A stretch of 36,780 nt of DNA, taken from the NCBI GenBank assembly GCA_001783715.1, contig MFNF01000019.1:1-36780 (forward strand), read 5' to 3'. The stretch's first letter is position 1; each line of letters opens with the position of its first letter. The position numbers and the translations under genes were made by a program. Source of the DNA: Candidatus Lambdaproteobacteria bacterium RIFOXYD2_FULL_56_26. Lineage in GTDB: Bacteria; SAR324; XYD2-FULL-50-16. Shown piece by piece: positions 21,677 through 29,989 of the stretch. A model generated the notes under the pieces. The model searched no databases. It was given only the letters and a program-made list of their open reading frames with translations, and had not been told where the DNA came from.

Positions 21677-24249
21677 AGGGCGGAGAGCAACTGGGCCGGG
21701 CTTTTGGCCAGGGTCCGCCGGGTGGCCAACCAACCGGCAAACAGGCTCAAGAGGGTCACCCCCCCGACCGTCACCCCGGTGATCCAAAGGTTGATCACAA
21801 AGATACGCTCAAACAGGAATTGGGCCAGCCCCCAGGCGATGCCCAGGCTGAGGGCGGCCCCGGCCAGAGAGGCAAAAAAGCCGACCAGCCCGAATTCCAA
21901 GGCGACCATCCCTTGCAGGTGCCCAAACGAAGCCCCCAGGATCTTGAGCAGGTTGATCTCGGTTTCCCGAGCCTTGGCGTTGAAGCTGGCAATCGAATAA
22001 ACCACCACCAGCCCGGCCAGTACCGCCAAAAAGGCCATGACCTGGATGGCCCAGCGGACTTGGCCTGCGATCTCCAACACCTTGCCGACCAGCCCGGTGA
22101 CGTTGATCAAGGAGACGTTGGTAAAGTGGCGGTTGACTTGGTTTTGGAAGCCGGTCTTTTGGTCCTCCGGGACGTGAAACACCGTGGCCAACCAAGTGGA
22201 GGGAGCGTCCTCCAAAACCCCCGGCTGGAAGAGCACAAAAAAGTTGGGCGTAAAGCTGTTCCACCGGACTCTCCTGAGGCTGGTGACCCGGCCTTCGACC
22301 GGGACCCCCTGTACGTCGAAGCTCAATTTGTCCCCCACCCCGACCCCCAAACGTTCGGCAAAACGAACCTCCAAGGAGAGTTCGGGCAACACCAATCCGG
22401 CCGGGTTGTAGGGACCGGGGAACCAAGCGCCTTCGACCAGCTCTTCCGATTCGTACAGGTTGGGCCGGTAGCTCAGGTTTTGGTCTCTACGGCGGGTAAA
22501 CTCCTCGTTTTCCTCCTCCCGAGTTTGGGACTGCTTTTCCGGCTCCAGGTCCATAGACCGGTCATTGATGTGGGTCAGGCGGGCCAAGACCATGGCGGAG
22601 CGATTCTGGGCTTGGTAACCCAAGGAAGCGACGTACTCTTCCAAGGGGGCCACTTGGTCGGGCTGGATGTCAAAGAGGAAAAAGCTGGGCAGTTTGGTGG
22701 AATCGGGGGAAGCGATTTCAGTGGCCAACCCTTCGTGGATCTGGGGGATCAGGTTGATCAACAGTGCCCCCAGGCCCAAGGCGATGACCGAGGTGACCGA
22801 AGCACCGCCGCCCCGGCCCAGGTTGCGCAGCGCCAGACGGAGCGACAAGGACAGACCGGTCAAGCCCCGCACCCCGAACCACAAGGGCAACAGGCCGAGC
22901 AAAGAGAGCGCCAAGGCCGAAAGGGCCAATCCGCCCAAAAAAAGGCTGCCCACAAACAGGCTTTTGGACTGCCACACCGCCAGCGCCCAGTAGAGCCCGC
23001 CCAAGGGCAGGTAAGCCAAGGCGGAAGCCCAGGTGCTCAGACCCGCTTCCTGGGCCAAGGTCGCCGGGGTTTCTTGCAACAGCAATTTGGGGCTGAGGTT
23101 GAGCAGGCCGAGCAGCAGGGGCAGGCAAAAGAGGGCGGACCCTAGGATCCCGACTCCAAAGGCGAGGGCCATACTTTTGTAGCTCAAGAGGGTAACAAAA
23201 CCCAGCGGCAAAAAGGTCGAGAGCAGCCGCACCAGCAAGGGCAGCGCCAGTTGGGCCAAGAGGCTCGACAGCAAGGCGGCCACCGCCCCCAGGACGGCGA
23301 TTTGGAACACCGAGAGCCAGACCGTTTCCCAAGGCTTGGCCCCCAAGGCCCGCAGGATCGCCAAGTCTTTGAGCCGTTGGCTCAAAAAGGACCGGAACAA
23401 AAAGGCAGTGCCCATGCCCGCCAAAAAGAGCGCCACCAACGCCACCAGCCCCAGGTAGTCGTTGAGGTAACTCAAGATCCGAGACATCTGCTGGTTCGCT
23501 TGGGAGTAGGTCCGCAGGTAGAGGTAGGGGCTGGGGCCGAACTTGGCCTTGAGCGCTTGGTACAAGGCCCGGGCAGTGGGGGTCGCTTCGGCCCCGGCGG
23601 GGAGCTTGTAGAGCCGGTAATGGTACCTGCGGCTGCCTTGGCGGATCAGCCCGGTTTTGAGCGCTTGGTCATAGCCGATAAAAACCTTGTAGGCGATTCC
23701 GGCGTTCCAAAAGTTTTGCCCCGGTGCCTCCAGGAGTTGGTCATCCACGCTAAAGTCCTGGTCCCCGATCCGAATTTGGCCCTGGGGCTCGACCCCCAGC
23801 AGCTGGACCAGTTCGGGTTGTACCCAGGCCCGGTTTCCGCTGAGCAACCGTTCCTGCACCTCTTTGGCTCCGACCCGCCCGGTTTTTAAGGTCAGTTCCC
23901 CATAAAGCGGGTACCCGGAATCCACCGCCACGATCTCGACCAACCTGGTTTCCTTGGGCCCTTGGATCATGGACATGAAGTTGATCTGCCTTGTGACCTG
24001 GGTCCCTGGGGGCAGGTTTTGGGCCAGAAGCGTTTCCTCCTCTTCGGTAAAGGGCCGGGAGGCATAAACCGCCAAGTCCGCCGCCAAAATGGCCTTGGAT
24101 TTTTTTTCGATGTGTTCGTGCAGGGACAGCTTGAAGGAGTCCAGGGCAATAAAACCCACCAGCCCCAAGGTGAGGTTGGCCAGGAAAAACACCGAAAACC
24201 CCCGGTGGTTGATCAGCTCACGGAGCGCCAGCTTAACCCAGGTTTTCAT
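21673..24249 (-). CDS. ybbP: ABC transporter permease, YbbP/FtsX type
   Basis: 858 aa from ATG 24249 (MKTWVKLALRELINHRGF). An N-terminal membrane helix (about 17-38) is followed by a large periplasmic domain. Then come a three-helix FtsX domain (about 270-390), a further pair of helices, a second core (about 475-510), another periplasmic domain and a second FtsX domain with three helices at the C terminus. This duplicated FtsX layout with about ten helices is that of YbbP, partner of ATPase YbbA. It overlaps ybbA by 17 bp. Such complexes work by mechanotransmission or lipid/lipoprotein handling rather than classic transport. The YbbAP substrate is proposed to be a lipid or ester passed to TesA. 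Confidence 0.88.
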   Translation of the reverse strand: MKTWVKLALRELINHRGFSVFFLANLTLGLVGFIALDSFKLSLHEHIEKKSKAILAADLAVYASRPFTEEEETLLAQNLPPGTQVTRQINFMSMIQGPKETRLVEIVAVDSGYPLYGELTLKTGRVGAKEVQERLLSGNRAWVQPELVQLLGVEPQGQIRIGDQDFSVDDQLLEAPGQNFWNAGIAYKVFIGYDQALKTGLIRQGSRRYHYRLYKLPAGAEATPTARALYQALKAKFGPSPYLYLRTYSQANQQMSRILSYLNDYLGLVALVALFLAGMGTAFLFRSFLSQRLKDLAILRALGAKPWETVWLSVFQIAVLGAVAALLSSLLAQLALPLLVRLLSTFLPLGFVTLLSYKSMALAFGVGILGSALFCLPLLLGLLNLSPKLLLQETPATLAQEAGLSTWASALAYLPLGGLYWALAVWQSKSLFVGSLFLGGLALSALALSLLGLLPLWFGVRGLTGLSLSLRLALRNLGRGGGASVTSVIALGLGALLINLIPQIHEGLATEIASPDSTKLPSFFLFDIQPDQVAPLEEYVASLGYQAQNRSAMVLARLTHINDRSMDLEPEKQSQTREEENEEFTRRRDQNLSYRPNLYESEELVEGAWFPGPYNPAGLVLPELSLEVRFAERLGVGVGDKLSFDVQGVPVEGRVTSLRRVRWNSFTPNFFVLFQPGVLEDAPSTWLATVFHVPEDQKTGFQNQVNRHFTNVSLINVTGLVGKVLEIAGQVRWAIQVMAFLAVLAGLVVVYSIASFNAKARETEINLLKILGASFGHLQGMVALEFGLVGFFASLAGAALSLGIAWGLAQFLFERIFVINLWITGVTVGGVTLLSLFAGWLATRRTLAKSPAQLLSAL

Positions 24250-24910
24250 GCAAAGCCCCCTCAAAGAGAAACAAGGACCGCTCACATCGTTTGGCCAACT
24301 CTTGGTTGTGGGTGACCAAAAGCAAGGTCATCTGCTGTTGTTCCACCAAGGAAAAAAAAAGGTCGCTCAAGGATTGGCCGGTTTTTTCGTCCAGGTTCCC
24401 GGTCGGTTCGTCGGCCAAGAGCAACTTGGGCCGCACCGCCAAGGCCCGAGCAATAGCGACCCGCTGGCACTCGCCGCCCGAAAGCTGGGAAGGGAAATGT
24501 TGCAGCCGGTGGGTCAGGCCCACTTGGGCCAGCTGTTCCCTGGCCGCTTCGACCGCCTGGGGCTTACCCATCAGCTCCAGGGGGAGGGAGACGTTTTCTA
24601 GGGCGCTCAAGTGGGGCAGCAGGTGAAACTGTTGGAAGACGATCCCCAGCTTCGAGGCCCGGTACGAGGAGAGGGCCTTTTCGCCCAAACCGCCCAGGTC
24701 CTGGCCGTCTAGGATCACTTGGCCCCGGTCGGGCCGGTCCAGCCCGGCGATCAGGGACAGCAAGGTGGACTTGCCCGAGCCGGACTGGCCCAAAATCGCC
24801 AAGGTCTTGCCCTGGTCCAAGGAAAGGTTGAGGTTGCTCAACACCTGCACTGCCGGGCCGTTTTTGGCCCCGCGGTAGTTTTTTTCGATTCCGATCAGTT
24901 CTAGGGACAT
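24233..24910 (-). CDS. ybbA: ABC transporter ATP-binding protein YbbA
   Basis: 225 aa, MacB/LolD-type ATPase. Walker A GQSGSGKST (41-49), Q-loop FQQFHLLPHLSALENV, signature LSGGE, Walker B LLLADEPTGNLD with Glu, and the switch His in LVTHNQ. Energises the YbbP permease. It starts 5 bp after tesA, and the end overlaps ybbP, so the three genes form one translational unit, as in the conserved tesA-ybbAP neighbourhood of proteobacteria. Confidence 0.93.
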   Translation of the reverse strand: MSLELIGIEKNYRGAKNGPAVQVLSNLNLSLDQGKTLAILGQSGSGKSTLLSLIAGLDRPDRGQVILDGQDLGGLGEKALSSYRASKLGIVFQQFHLLPHLSALENVSLPLELMGKPQAVEAAREQLAQVGLTHRLQHFPSQLSGGECQRVAIARALAVRPKLLLADEPTGNLDEKTGQSLSDLFFSLVEQQQMTLLLVTHNQELAKRCERSLFLFEGALHENLG

Positions 24911-24915
24911 GGTTT

Positions 24916-25527
24916 TTAAGGTCGTAAATTGGAGATAAAAAAGCCGGTCACCAATTCGGCCACCTGCCGGTGGCCTTGCCCATTGGGGTGGATCCCGTCG
25001 GCTTGGTTTAATTCGGGTTTTCCTGCCACCCCATCAAGGACAAAGGGCAACAGCGGCAGTTGGTATTCTTTGGCCAGCTCCGGGTACACCTGCCCAAAGG
25101 CCTTGGTGTAGGCCGCCCCGTAGTTGGGGGGCATCTTCATCCCGACCAGGAGCACCTTGATCCCTTGGGCCTGGGCGAGCCGGATGGTGGCCGCCAGGTT
25201 TTCCTTCATCCCTTCCACCGACTGCCCCCTGAGCCCATCGTTGGCCCCCAGGGCGAGGTAAAGCAGGTCCGGTTTGGTTTTGAGGTACCAGCGCAAACGG
25301 CCCAAAGCGGAGGCGGTGGTAGAGCCGCTGACTGAGGCATTGGTGAAGACCACGGAATAACCTTTGGCCTTTAAAGCCGCTTCCACCAAAACCGGATAGG
25401 CCTGGGCCGGGTCCACCCCAAACCCGGCGGTCAGGCTGTCTCCGAGCAACAAGACCTTGGTTTGCCCAAAAGCCGGGGGGGCCAAAAACAACCCCAAAAG
25501 CACCGCCAACCATTCCAGGCCCTTCAT
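24916..25527 (-). CDS. tesA: SGNH/GDSL esterase TesA (arylesterase/lysophospholipase L1)
   Basis: 203 aa with a signal peptide (cleavage near 21-22, PAFGQ), so periplasmic. Block I LLLGDSLTAGFG holds nucleophile S31. Gly and Asn of the oxyanion hole are in the middle blocks (LGANDGLRG), and the Asp/His pair is in DGIHPNGQGH near the C terminus. The length fits the family (about 200 aa). It hydrolyses acyl-CoA, aryl esters or lysophospholipids in E. coli. It overlaps the DUF362 gene by ATGA and is followed at once by ybbA. Confidence 0.93.
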   Translation of the reverse strand: MKGLEWLAVLLGLFLAPPAFGQTKVLLLGDSLTAGFGVDPAQAYPVLVEAALKAKGYSVVFTNASVSGSTTASALGRLRWYLKTKPDLLYLALGANDGLRGQSVEGMKENLAATIRLAQAQGIKVLLVGMKMPPNYGAAYTKAFGQVYPELAKEYQLPLLPFVLDGVAGKPELNQADGIHPNGQGHRQVAELVTGFFISNLRP

Positions 25528-26438
25528 TGCACCGACTCCTTGGCTTTGGTCCAGGCTTGCCGGGCGATTGACCGGGCGACCCGTAAGGGATGAAAAAACA
25601 CCGGCACCTTGGCTGCGTGCAAAAAGCTGGGGTCCGGTTCAATCGGTTCCCCGGAGGAGACATAAACCGGTGGAGGCCCGGACAGTTGGAATTGCAGGGT
25701 CGAAAGCGGGTCCAGTCCAATCCGGCCACAAAGCCCCCAATCCAAGGTGGCTCCGTCTTCACAAAACAGCAGACTGTGCAGTTCATGGGGGTCTCCGCTG
25801 GTGGGGCCGTGGTTGTGCAGACAACGGATCCCATCAGCGAGGTGGAAAAAGGCTCCAGCCTCTTTGGCATTGGCCAGGATCATCTGCACAAAGGCAACCT
25901 CGTCTCCCAAACAGGTCATGTGACGGATTGCCTTGCGTTTTCCCGGTACGCAGCCGTAGAGGTTCTTGACTGCCCCGGAAAACCCGGTTTGGCAGTGGGT
26001 CTTGACCTTGGGCAGGTTGATCGTCCCATCGTAATCGGAAAGCTCCTTGGCAATGGCCAACACCGGAAATTTAGGAATCCGGGTGCGGTAGTAACGAACC
26101 TGGGTAAAGGTAAAAAAGGGCACCGCTCGGTGTTGCAAGGCCTGGGTCAGCCCCAGGGCCTCAATCGCCCCTTCGGTGCTGCCAAAGCCGGGGGATTCGC
26201 CGATCGCCACCTTGACCCCCAGGTCCAACAGCAGGTCCAACAGGGCCAGGATCACCTCGGGTCTGGTGCAGACCTCCGCTTCCTTGGGCCGAATCGTCAC
26301 AAAGTTGGGCTTGAGCAGGACCGACTGCCGCCCGTCCAGCACCTTCGCCAAGCCGCCAAAGGCCCCCAAACCGGCTTCCATAGCATCGATCAAGGCCAAA
26401 GGTTCATAACTTTGGGCCTTTTGGTGGTGCAAGATCAT
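25524..26438 (-). CDS. DUF362 domain protein
   Basis: 304 aa from ATG 26438, with AAGGA 6-7 bp upstream; the longer frame from 26639 is not supported. Family motifs: SVLLKPNFV near 40, IGESPGFGST near 90, then INLPKVKTHCQTGFSGAVKNLYGCVPGKRK (the diagnostic LPKxKTH...GAVKNLxG block, split here across two lines of sequence), and HLADGIRCLHNHGPTSG. There is no CxxCxxC ferredoxin module, which many DUF362 proteins carry. Function unknown. First gene of the operon with tesA. Confidence 0.85.
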   Translation of the reverse strand: MILHHQKAQSYEPLALIDAMEAGLGAFGGLAKVLDGRQSVLLKPNFVTIRPKEAEVCTRPEVILALLDLLLDLGVKVAIGESPGFGSTEGAIEALGLTQALQHRAVPFFTFTQVRYYRTRIPKFPVLAIAKELSDYDGTINLPKVKTHCQTGFSGAVKNLYGCVPGKRKAIRHMTCLGDEVAFVQMILANAKEAGAFFHLADGIRCLHNHGPTSGDPHELHSLLFCEDGATLDWGLCGRIGLDPLSTLQFQLSGPPPVYVSSGEPIEPDPSFLHAAKVPVFFHPLRVARSIARQAWTKAKESVQ

Positions 26439-26655
26439 TTTGGTCCTTGTGGGGATACGGTTGCGGGTAGGATACAGGCTTTTTCCCCTTCCGTAAATCC
26501 AACCCTTCCCTCCCCCCTTTCTACCCGCCCCCAGCCTCCTGCGCCAAGTTTCAAATTGTAATTTTTGGTGAACAAAGGTGGGGACTTTGGAGGTTTGGTC
26601 GGGGCTTATAAAATCCAAAATTTCGTGAAAAAAACACAAAATGTCGTTTTAAACT

Positions 26656-26685
26656 TTGACGGCCCTGGGCAGATGCGCCTATAGG
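26656..26685 (+). promoter_or_regulatory. Possible promoter of the RloAB genes
   Basis: TTGACG (26656-26661), an 18-bp spacer, TATAGG (26680-26685), about 46 bp before the ATG. Confidence 0.45.
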
Positions 26686-26731
26686 AGTGCAGACCAGACT
26701 GGTTTTGTAACCCCAAACCTCTCCCTTAAAA

Positions 26732-28015
26732 ATGCTTATCGACTTTCGGGTAAAAAACTTCCGCTCCTTTAAGGACTGGGCCACTTTTTCGATGGTGGCG
26801 GACGAAAAGGTGGAGCTGCCCCAAAATACCTTTGAGGCCGGAGGGCTGACCTTGCTCAAAACTGCGGCGATTTACGGGGCCAATGCGAGCGGGAAGAGCA
26901 ACTTGATTCGGGCGATGCAGCGGTTTTTCCGCCTGATATTAGATTCCTACAATACCAATCGAGTGAAACAGCCGATCCCGGAGTATGATCCTTTTTTGTT
27001 GGGTGCCGAAACAAAAACCCAACCTATCGAGTTTGAAGTACGGCTTTTGATGGGTGGAGTGATCTATCGGTATGGGGTGGCCTTTAACCGCAAAGAGATC
27101 GTAGAAGAGTGGTTGTTTGAAAAAAAGAAAAAGGAGATCCAGCTTTTTATGCGGACCCAAAATAGAATTGAGTTAAGCAAAAAGTTTGGGAAAGAGGTGG
27201 CGGTTCCTGCAAACGGAATTGGCCCGGAATTTTTGTTGCTCTCCTTTTCGGCTTTAAATGAGGGAATCAGTCGGTCCATTGTGGAGGAAGTTCGAAAAAA
27301 CACTATTATCTTGGATGATTTTGATATCAGGTTTCATGGCTTCATCACCTCAGATTTTGTCCATCGAAGCGGTGCTGCTCGAAAGGATGCCTGTAGGTTG
27401 TTGACCTCGGCTGATTTGAACATAAAGAGCATCCAAATCATTGATCGTTCGCTCCCAGAGTCTTTAGTGCAAGAATTCAAGAACAATGTCCCCGATTCTG
27501 AACAAGCTGCTGTTTTAGAAACTGTTAAACGACAAGAATCGATCCACTGCATGCATCCTGTCTTTGATATTGAGGGCAGGGAAGCTGGTGAAATTCCTTT
27601 CCCTTTGGCGCAGGAGTCAGAGGGCACAAAACGACTGTTTGCCTTCACCGAGCCCATTTATGCTACCCTCGAAAGCGGTGGAGCCTTGGTTGTTGATGAA
27701 CTGGACGCAAGTTTGCACCCTTTGTTGCAGGAACATCTGGTCAAATTGTTCCAGGACCCCCAGACCAACCCCAAAAACGCCCAATTGATCTTTACCACTC
27801 ATTCCACCGAGATTCTGAACAACCGTTTGTTCCGACGGGACCAAGTCTGGTTTGCCGAGAAAGATGATTTAGGGGCGACCGAATTGTTCAGTTTGTTGGA
27901 AATAAAAGGGGTCCGCAAGGACCTGTCTTATGGAAAAAACTATCTGTTAGGAACCTTTGGCGCAGTGCCAAAACTCAAATCCTTAAAAACCACCGGCCAT
28001 GACAAAGTCAAGTAA
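26732..28015 (+). CDS. RloA/AbiLi-type AAA ATPase (putative anti-phage)
   Basis: 427 aa. Starts MLIDFRVKNFRSFKDWATFSM, the typical SMC/OLD-like first strand. Walker A GANASGKSN (49-57), an extended middle region with a long coil, then Walker B ALVVDELDASLHP near 320, the switch IFTTHSTEILN, and the C-terminal GTFGAVPKL. This is the AAA_15/21 architecture of RloA/AbiLi. Its partner RloB overlaps it by 17 bp. In RloAB/AbiL systems the ATPase and a Toprim-type RloB act together against phage by abortive infection. The middle of the gene is more A/T-rich than the flanking operons, suggesting transfer. No strong SD is visible before the ATG. Confidence 0.85.
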   Translation: MLIDFRVKNFRSFKDWATFSMVADEKVELPQNTFEAGGLTLLKTAAIYGANASGKSNLIRAMQRFFRLILDSYNTNRVKQPIPEYDPFLLGAETKTQPIEFEVRLLMGGVIYRYGVAFNRKEIVEEWLFEKKKKEIQLFMRTQNRIELSKKFGKEVAVPANGIGPEFLLLSFSALNEGISRSIVEEVRKNTIILDDFDIRFHGFITSDFVHRSGAARKDACRLLTSADLNIKSIQIIDRSLPESLVQEFKNNVPDSEQAAVLETVKRQESIHCMHPVFDIEGREAGEIPFPLAQESEGTKRLFAFTEPIYATLESGGALVVDELDASLHPLLQEHLVKLFQDPQTNPKNAQLIFTTHSTEILNNRLFRRDQVWFAEKDDLGATELFSLLEIKGVRKDLSYGKNYLLGTFGAVPKLKSLKTTGHDKVK

Positions 28016-28580
28016 ACGAGCTGCCCAACCGATGGAGCGAAAAGTCGGGGGACGAGAGCAAAAAAAGCTGTTGATCGTTTGCCTCGGAGAGAAGACGGAA
28101 AAGGCTTACTTCGAGTCCTTTAAAACCCAGTCAGGCCACAAGGTGGTGGTGCTCGGTATGGGAGTGAACCCCTCAAACCTGGTGGCCAAAGCCAAAGGGC
28201 ATATAGGTCACAGCAAGAAAAACTATTCCCAAGTCTGGTTGGTCTTTGACCAAGACCAGTTTGGGGCAGACATCGGCCTAGCGATCAGGCAAGCAGGGGA
28301 AGAGGGCTACAAGGTGGCCCTGTCGGTAAAACAGTTTGAACATTGGTTGTTGCTGCATTTTGATTCCTACAAGGCACCGCTAAATGCCAAGGACTACGCC
28401 AAAAAACTCGGAAAACATTTGGGCAGGGAGTATGACAAAACGCTCACTCCCTCTGATTTGGAAAAACTAGCGCAAGGGAGGGAAGTGGCCATTGAAAGGG
28501 CCAGAGCAATGAACCACGGCGATGATCCAAGCACCTCCGTTTGGGAATTGGTGTCAACGCTAAAAGAATACTGCGGTTAA
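27999..28580 (+). CDS. RloB family protein (AbiLii-type, Toprim-like)
   Basis: 193 aa. KLLIVCLGEKTEKAYFESF carries the Toprim Glu, and VWLVFDQDQ carries the DxD-like acidic pair. QFEHWLLLHF is the RloB hallmark (family form FE.WLLLHF). A basic, disordered start is followed by the Toprim-like core and a helical C terminus. Toprim nucleases or ligases act on DNA or RNA; the RloB target is not known. It overlaps rloA by 17 bp, so the pair is co-translated. Alone it could be toxic. Confidence 0.85.
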   Translation: MTKSSKRAAQPMERKVGGREQKKLLIVCLGEKTEKAYFESFKTQSGHKVVVLGMGVNPSNLVAKAKGHIGHSKKNYSQVWLVFDQDQFGADIGLAIRQAGEEGYKVALSVKQFEHWLLLHFDSYKAPLNAKDYAKKLGKHLGREYDKTLTPSDLEKLAQGREVAIERARAMNHGDDPSTSVWELVSTLKEYCG

Positions 28581-28603
28581 CCCTGCCCCTCCCCCTCCCC
28601 AAT

Positions 28604-28632
28604 TTGACAGAGCCCCGAAAAATTGAAAGACT
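28604..28632 (+). promoter_or_regulatory. Possible promoter of the IclR-ilv operon
   Basis: Perfect -35 TTGACA at 28604-28609, 17-bp spacer, weak -10 AAGACT (28627-28632). A leader of about 36 bp precedes the ATG at 28674. Confidence 0.4.
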
Positions 28633-28673
28633 GGCGGCCCTATTCCTAAATGTTTCCGGTCCCGGTTGGAAAA

Positions 28674-29471
28674 ATGGCTTCAAAGGAAATCAAAGACAAA
28701 TATGCAATCCAGGCGGTGGACCATGCCTTGGACGTGCTTGAGCAACTGGCCGGGGTCAAGGCGGAACTGGGGATCAGCGAGATCAGCCGGGAATTGGACC
28801 TGCACAAAAACAACGTGTTCCGTCTCCTGGCAACCTTAAAAGCCAGGGGTTATGTCGAGCAAAACAAAAATTCCGAGGCCTACCGGTTGGGCATCCGGGC
28901 GCTGGAGCTGGGCAAGGCCTTTTTGAGTCACACCGGCCTGATCCGGGTGGCCGCCGAAGAAGTGGCGAGGCTCTCTGCCGAGGTGAACGAGACGGTTTAT
29001 TTGGGCATCATGCGGGAAAATCAGGTCTTTTACATCGAAGACGCTGAGTCCACGCAACCTTTGCGGGTAGCCAGCCGGGTCGGGACTAGGCTCAGCCCCC
29101 TTTGTACCGCCATCGGCAAGACCTTTTTGGCCTTTTACGACGAAGCGACCCGGGACAAGGTCATTGGGGCCAACCAGTTTGCCGCTCATACCTCCAAGAC
29201 CATCACCGACAAGGGAATCTTTTTGGAGCACCTCAAGGCAATCAAGGCCAGGGGCTACGGCATTGACGATGAGGAAAAGGACCCAGGGGTGGTTTGTGTC
29301 GCTGCGCCGATCTTCAACTACGACGACCAAGTGGTGGCGGCCATCAGTATCTCCGGCCCGGTCACTAGGATGGTGGAACCGGCGATCCAAGGCATCTTTG
29401 CCCCCAAGGTGATTGAGGCTTGCAAGCACATTTCTCGGGCCATCGGTTACTCGGGGAGCGCCTATCCATGA
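28674..29471 (+). CDS. IclR-family transcriptional regulator
   Basis: 265 aa from ATG 28674 (an upstream in-frame start at 28650 adds eight residues). N-terminal winged helix (about 10-70: ISEISRELDLHKNNVFRLLATLKARGYVEQ) and a C-terminal effector domain containing TVYLGIMREN, PLRVASRVGTRLSPLCTAIGKTFLAF and DEEKDPGVVCVAAPIFNYDDQVVAAISISGP, all typical of IclR. Binds a small-molecule ligand and represses or activates nearby genes. First of the run leading to ilvBNC, suggesting it may control this operon, which is unusual because ilv genes are normally under attenuation or Lrp/IlvY. The stop overlaps the lipoprotein start (ATGA). Confidence 0.9.
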   Translation: MASKEIKDKYAIQAVDHALDVLEQLAGVKAELGISEISRELDLHKNNVFRLLATLKARGYVEQNKNSEAYRLGIRALELGKAFLSHTGLIRVAAEEVARLSAEVNETVYLGIMRENQVFYIEDAESTQPLRVASRVGTRLSPLCTAIGKTFLAFYDEATRDKVIGANQFAAHTSKTITDKGIFLEHLKAIKARGYGIDDEEKDPGVVCVAAPIFNYDDQVVAAISISGPVTRMVEPAIQGIFAPKVIEACKHISRAIGYSGSAYP

Positions 29472-29989
29472 GGCGAGTTTGGCTTTTGCTCCTGGCCTTG
29501 GCCTTGGCTTCCTGTTCGGAGCAGGTGGGCTACCAAGTGGGCTTTGTCACCAGAGAGGTGACTGGCAAGGTTGAAGCCGAAGGTGGTGCCGCTCCCTTGG
29601 TCTTGGTGCGGATGCACCTAGCCACCTTTGTGGAGTCCTCCCAAGGCCGAATCCACCAAACCAGGGCCAAGCTGGCCTACCCGGACCCCAAAGGGGTGTA
29701 TCTGGTTTATATGGAAGACGAGGTGGACGCAGTGGACCTCTATTATTTCGCCAAAGGCCACAAAACGGCCCAGGCCAGTTTTTCTCGGACCTTGGGGGTC
29801 AAGGCTTACCAATTTGACGTAAAGCTCAAGACCGACCCCAATCCCAAGAACGGGTATTATCTGGGACTCAAGCCGCTGTTGAGCGGATACATCACCGAGC
29901 CAAGGTACCAATTGCCCCCCAAAGACCAGCTCTTTTTGGGCCAATGGATGGACCAGGCAGAAAAGGACTTTTACCAAGTAACACCATGA
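29468..29989 (+). CDS. Lipoprotein, unknown function
   Basis: 173 aa from ATG 29468, overlapping the IclR stop. Signal MRRVWLLLLALALASC with lipobox LASC. The mature protein is beta-rich (YQVGFVTREVTGKVEAEGG, KLAYPDPKGVYLVYM, QFDVKLKTDPNPKNGYYLGL), suggesting a carboxypeptidase-regulatory-like or Ig-like fold, but no family is recognised. The stop overlaps ilvB (ATGA). Its place inside an amino-acid synthesis operon is unexplained. Confidence 0.8.
   Translation: MRRVWLLLLALALASCSEQVGYQVGFVTREVTGKVEAEGGAAPLVLVRMHLATFVESSQGRIHQTRAKLAYPDPKGVYLVYMEDEVDAVDLYYFAKGHKTAQASFSRTLGVKAYQFDVKLKTDPNPKNGYYLGLKPLLSGYITEPRYQLPPKDQLFLGQWMDQAEKDFYQVTP

Noticed and set aside
20642-23145. Long plus-strand frames opposite DUF6279 and ybbP
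   Set aside because: Shadows of conserved minus-strand genes, Gln/Gly/Pro-rich with no family similarity.
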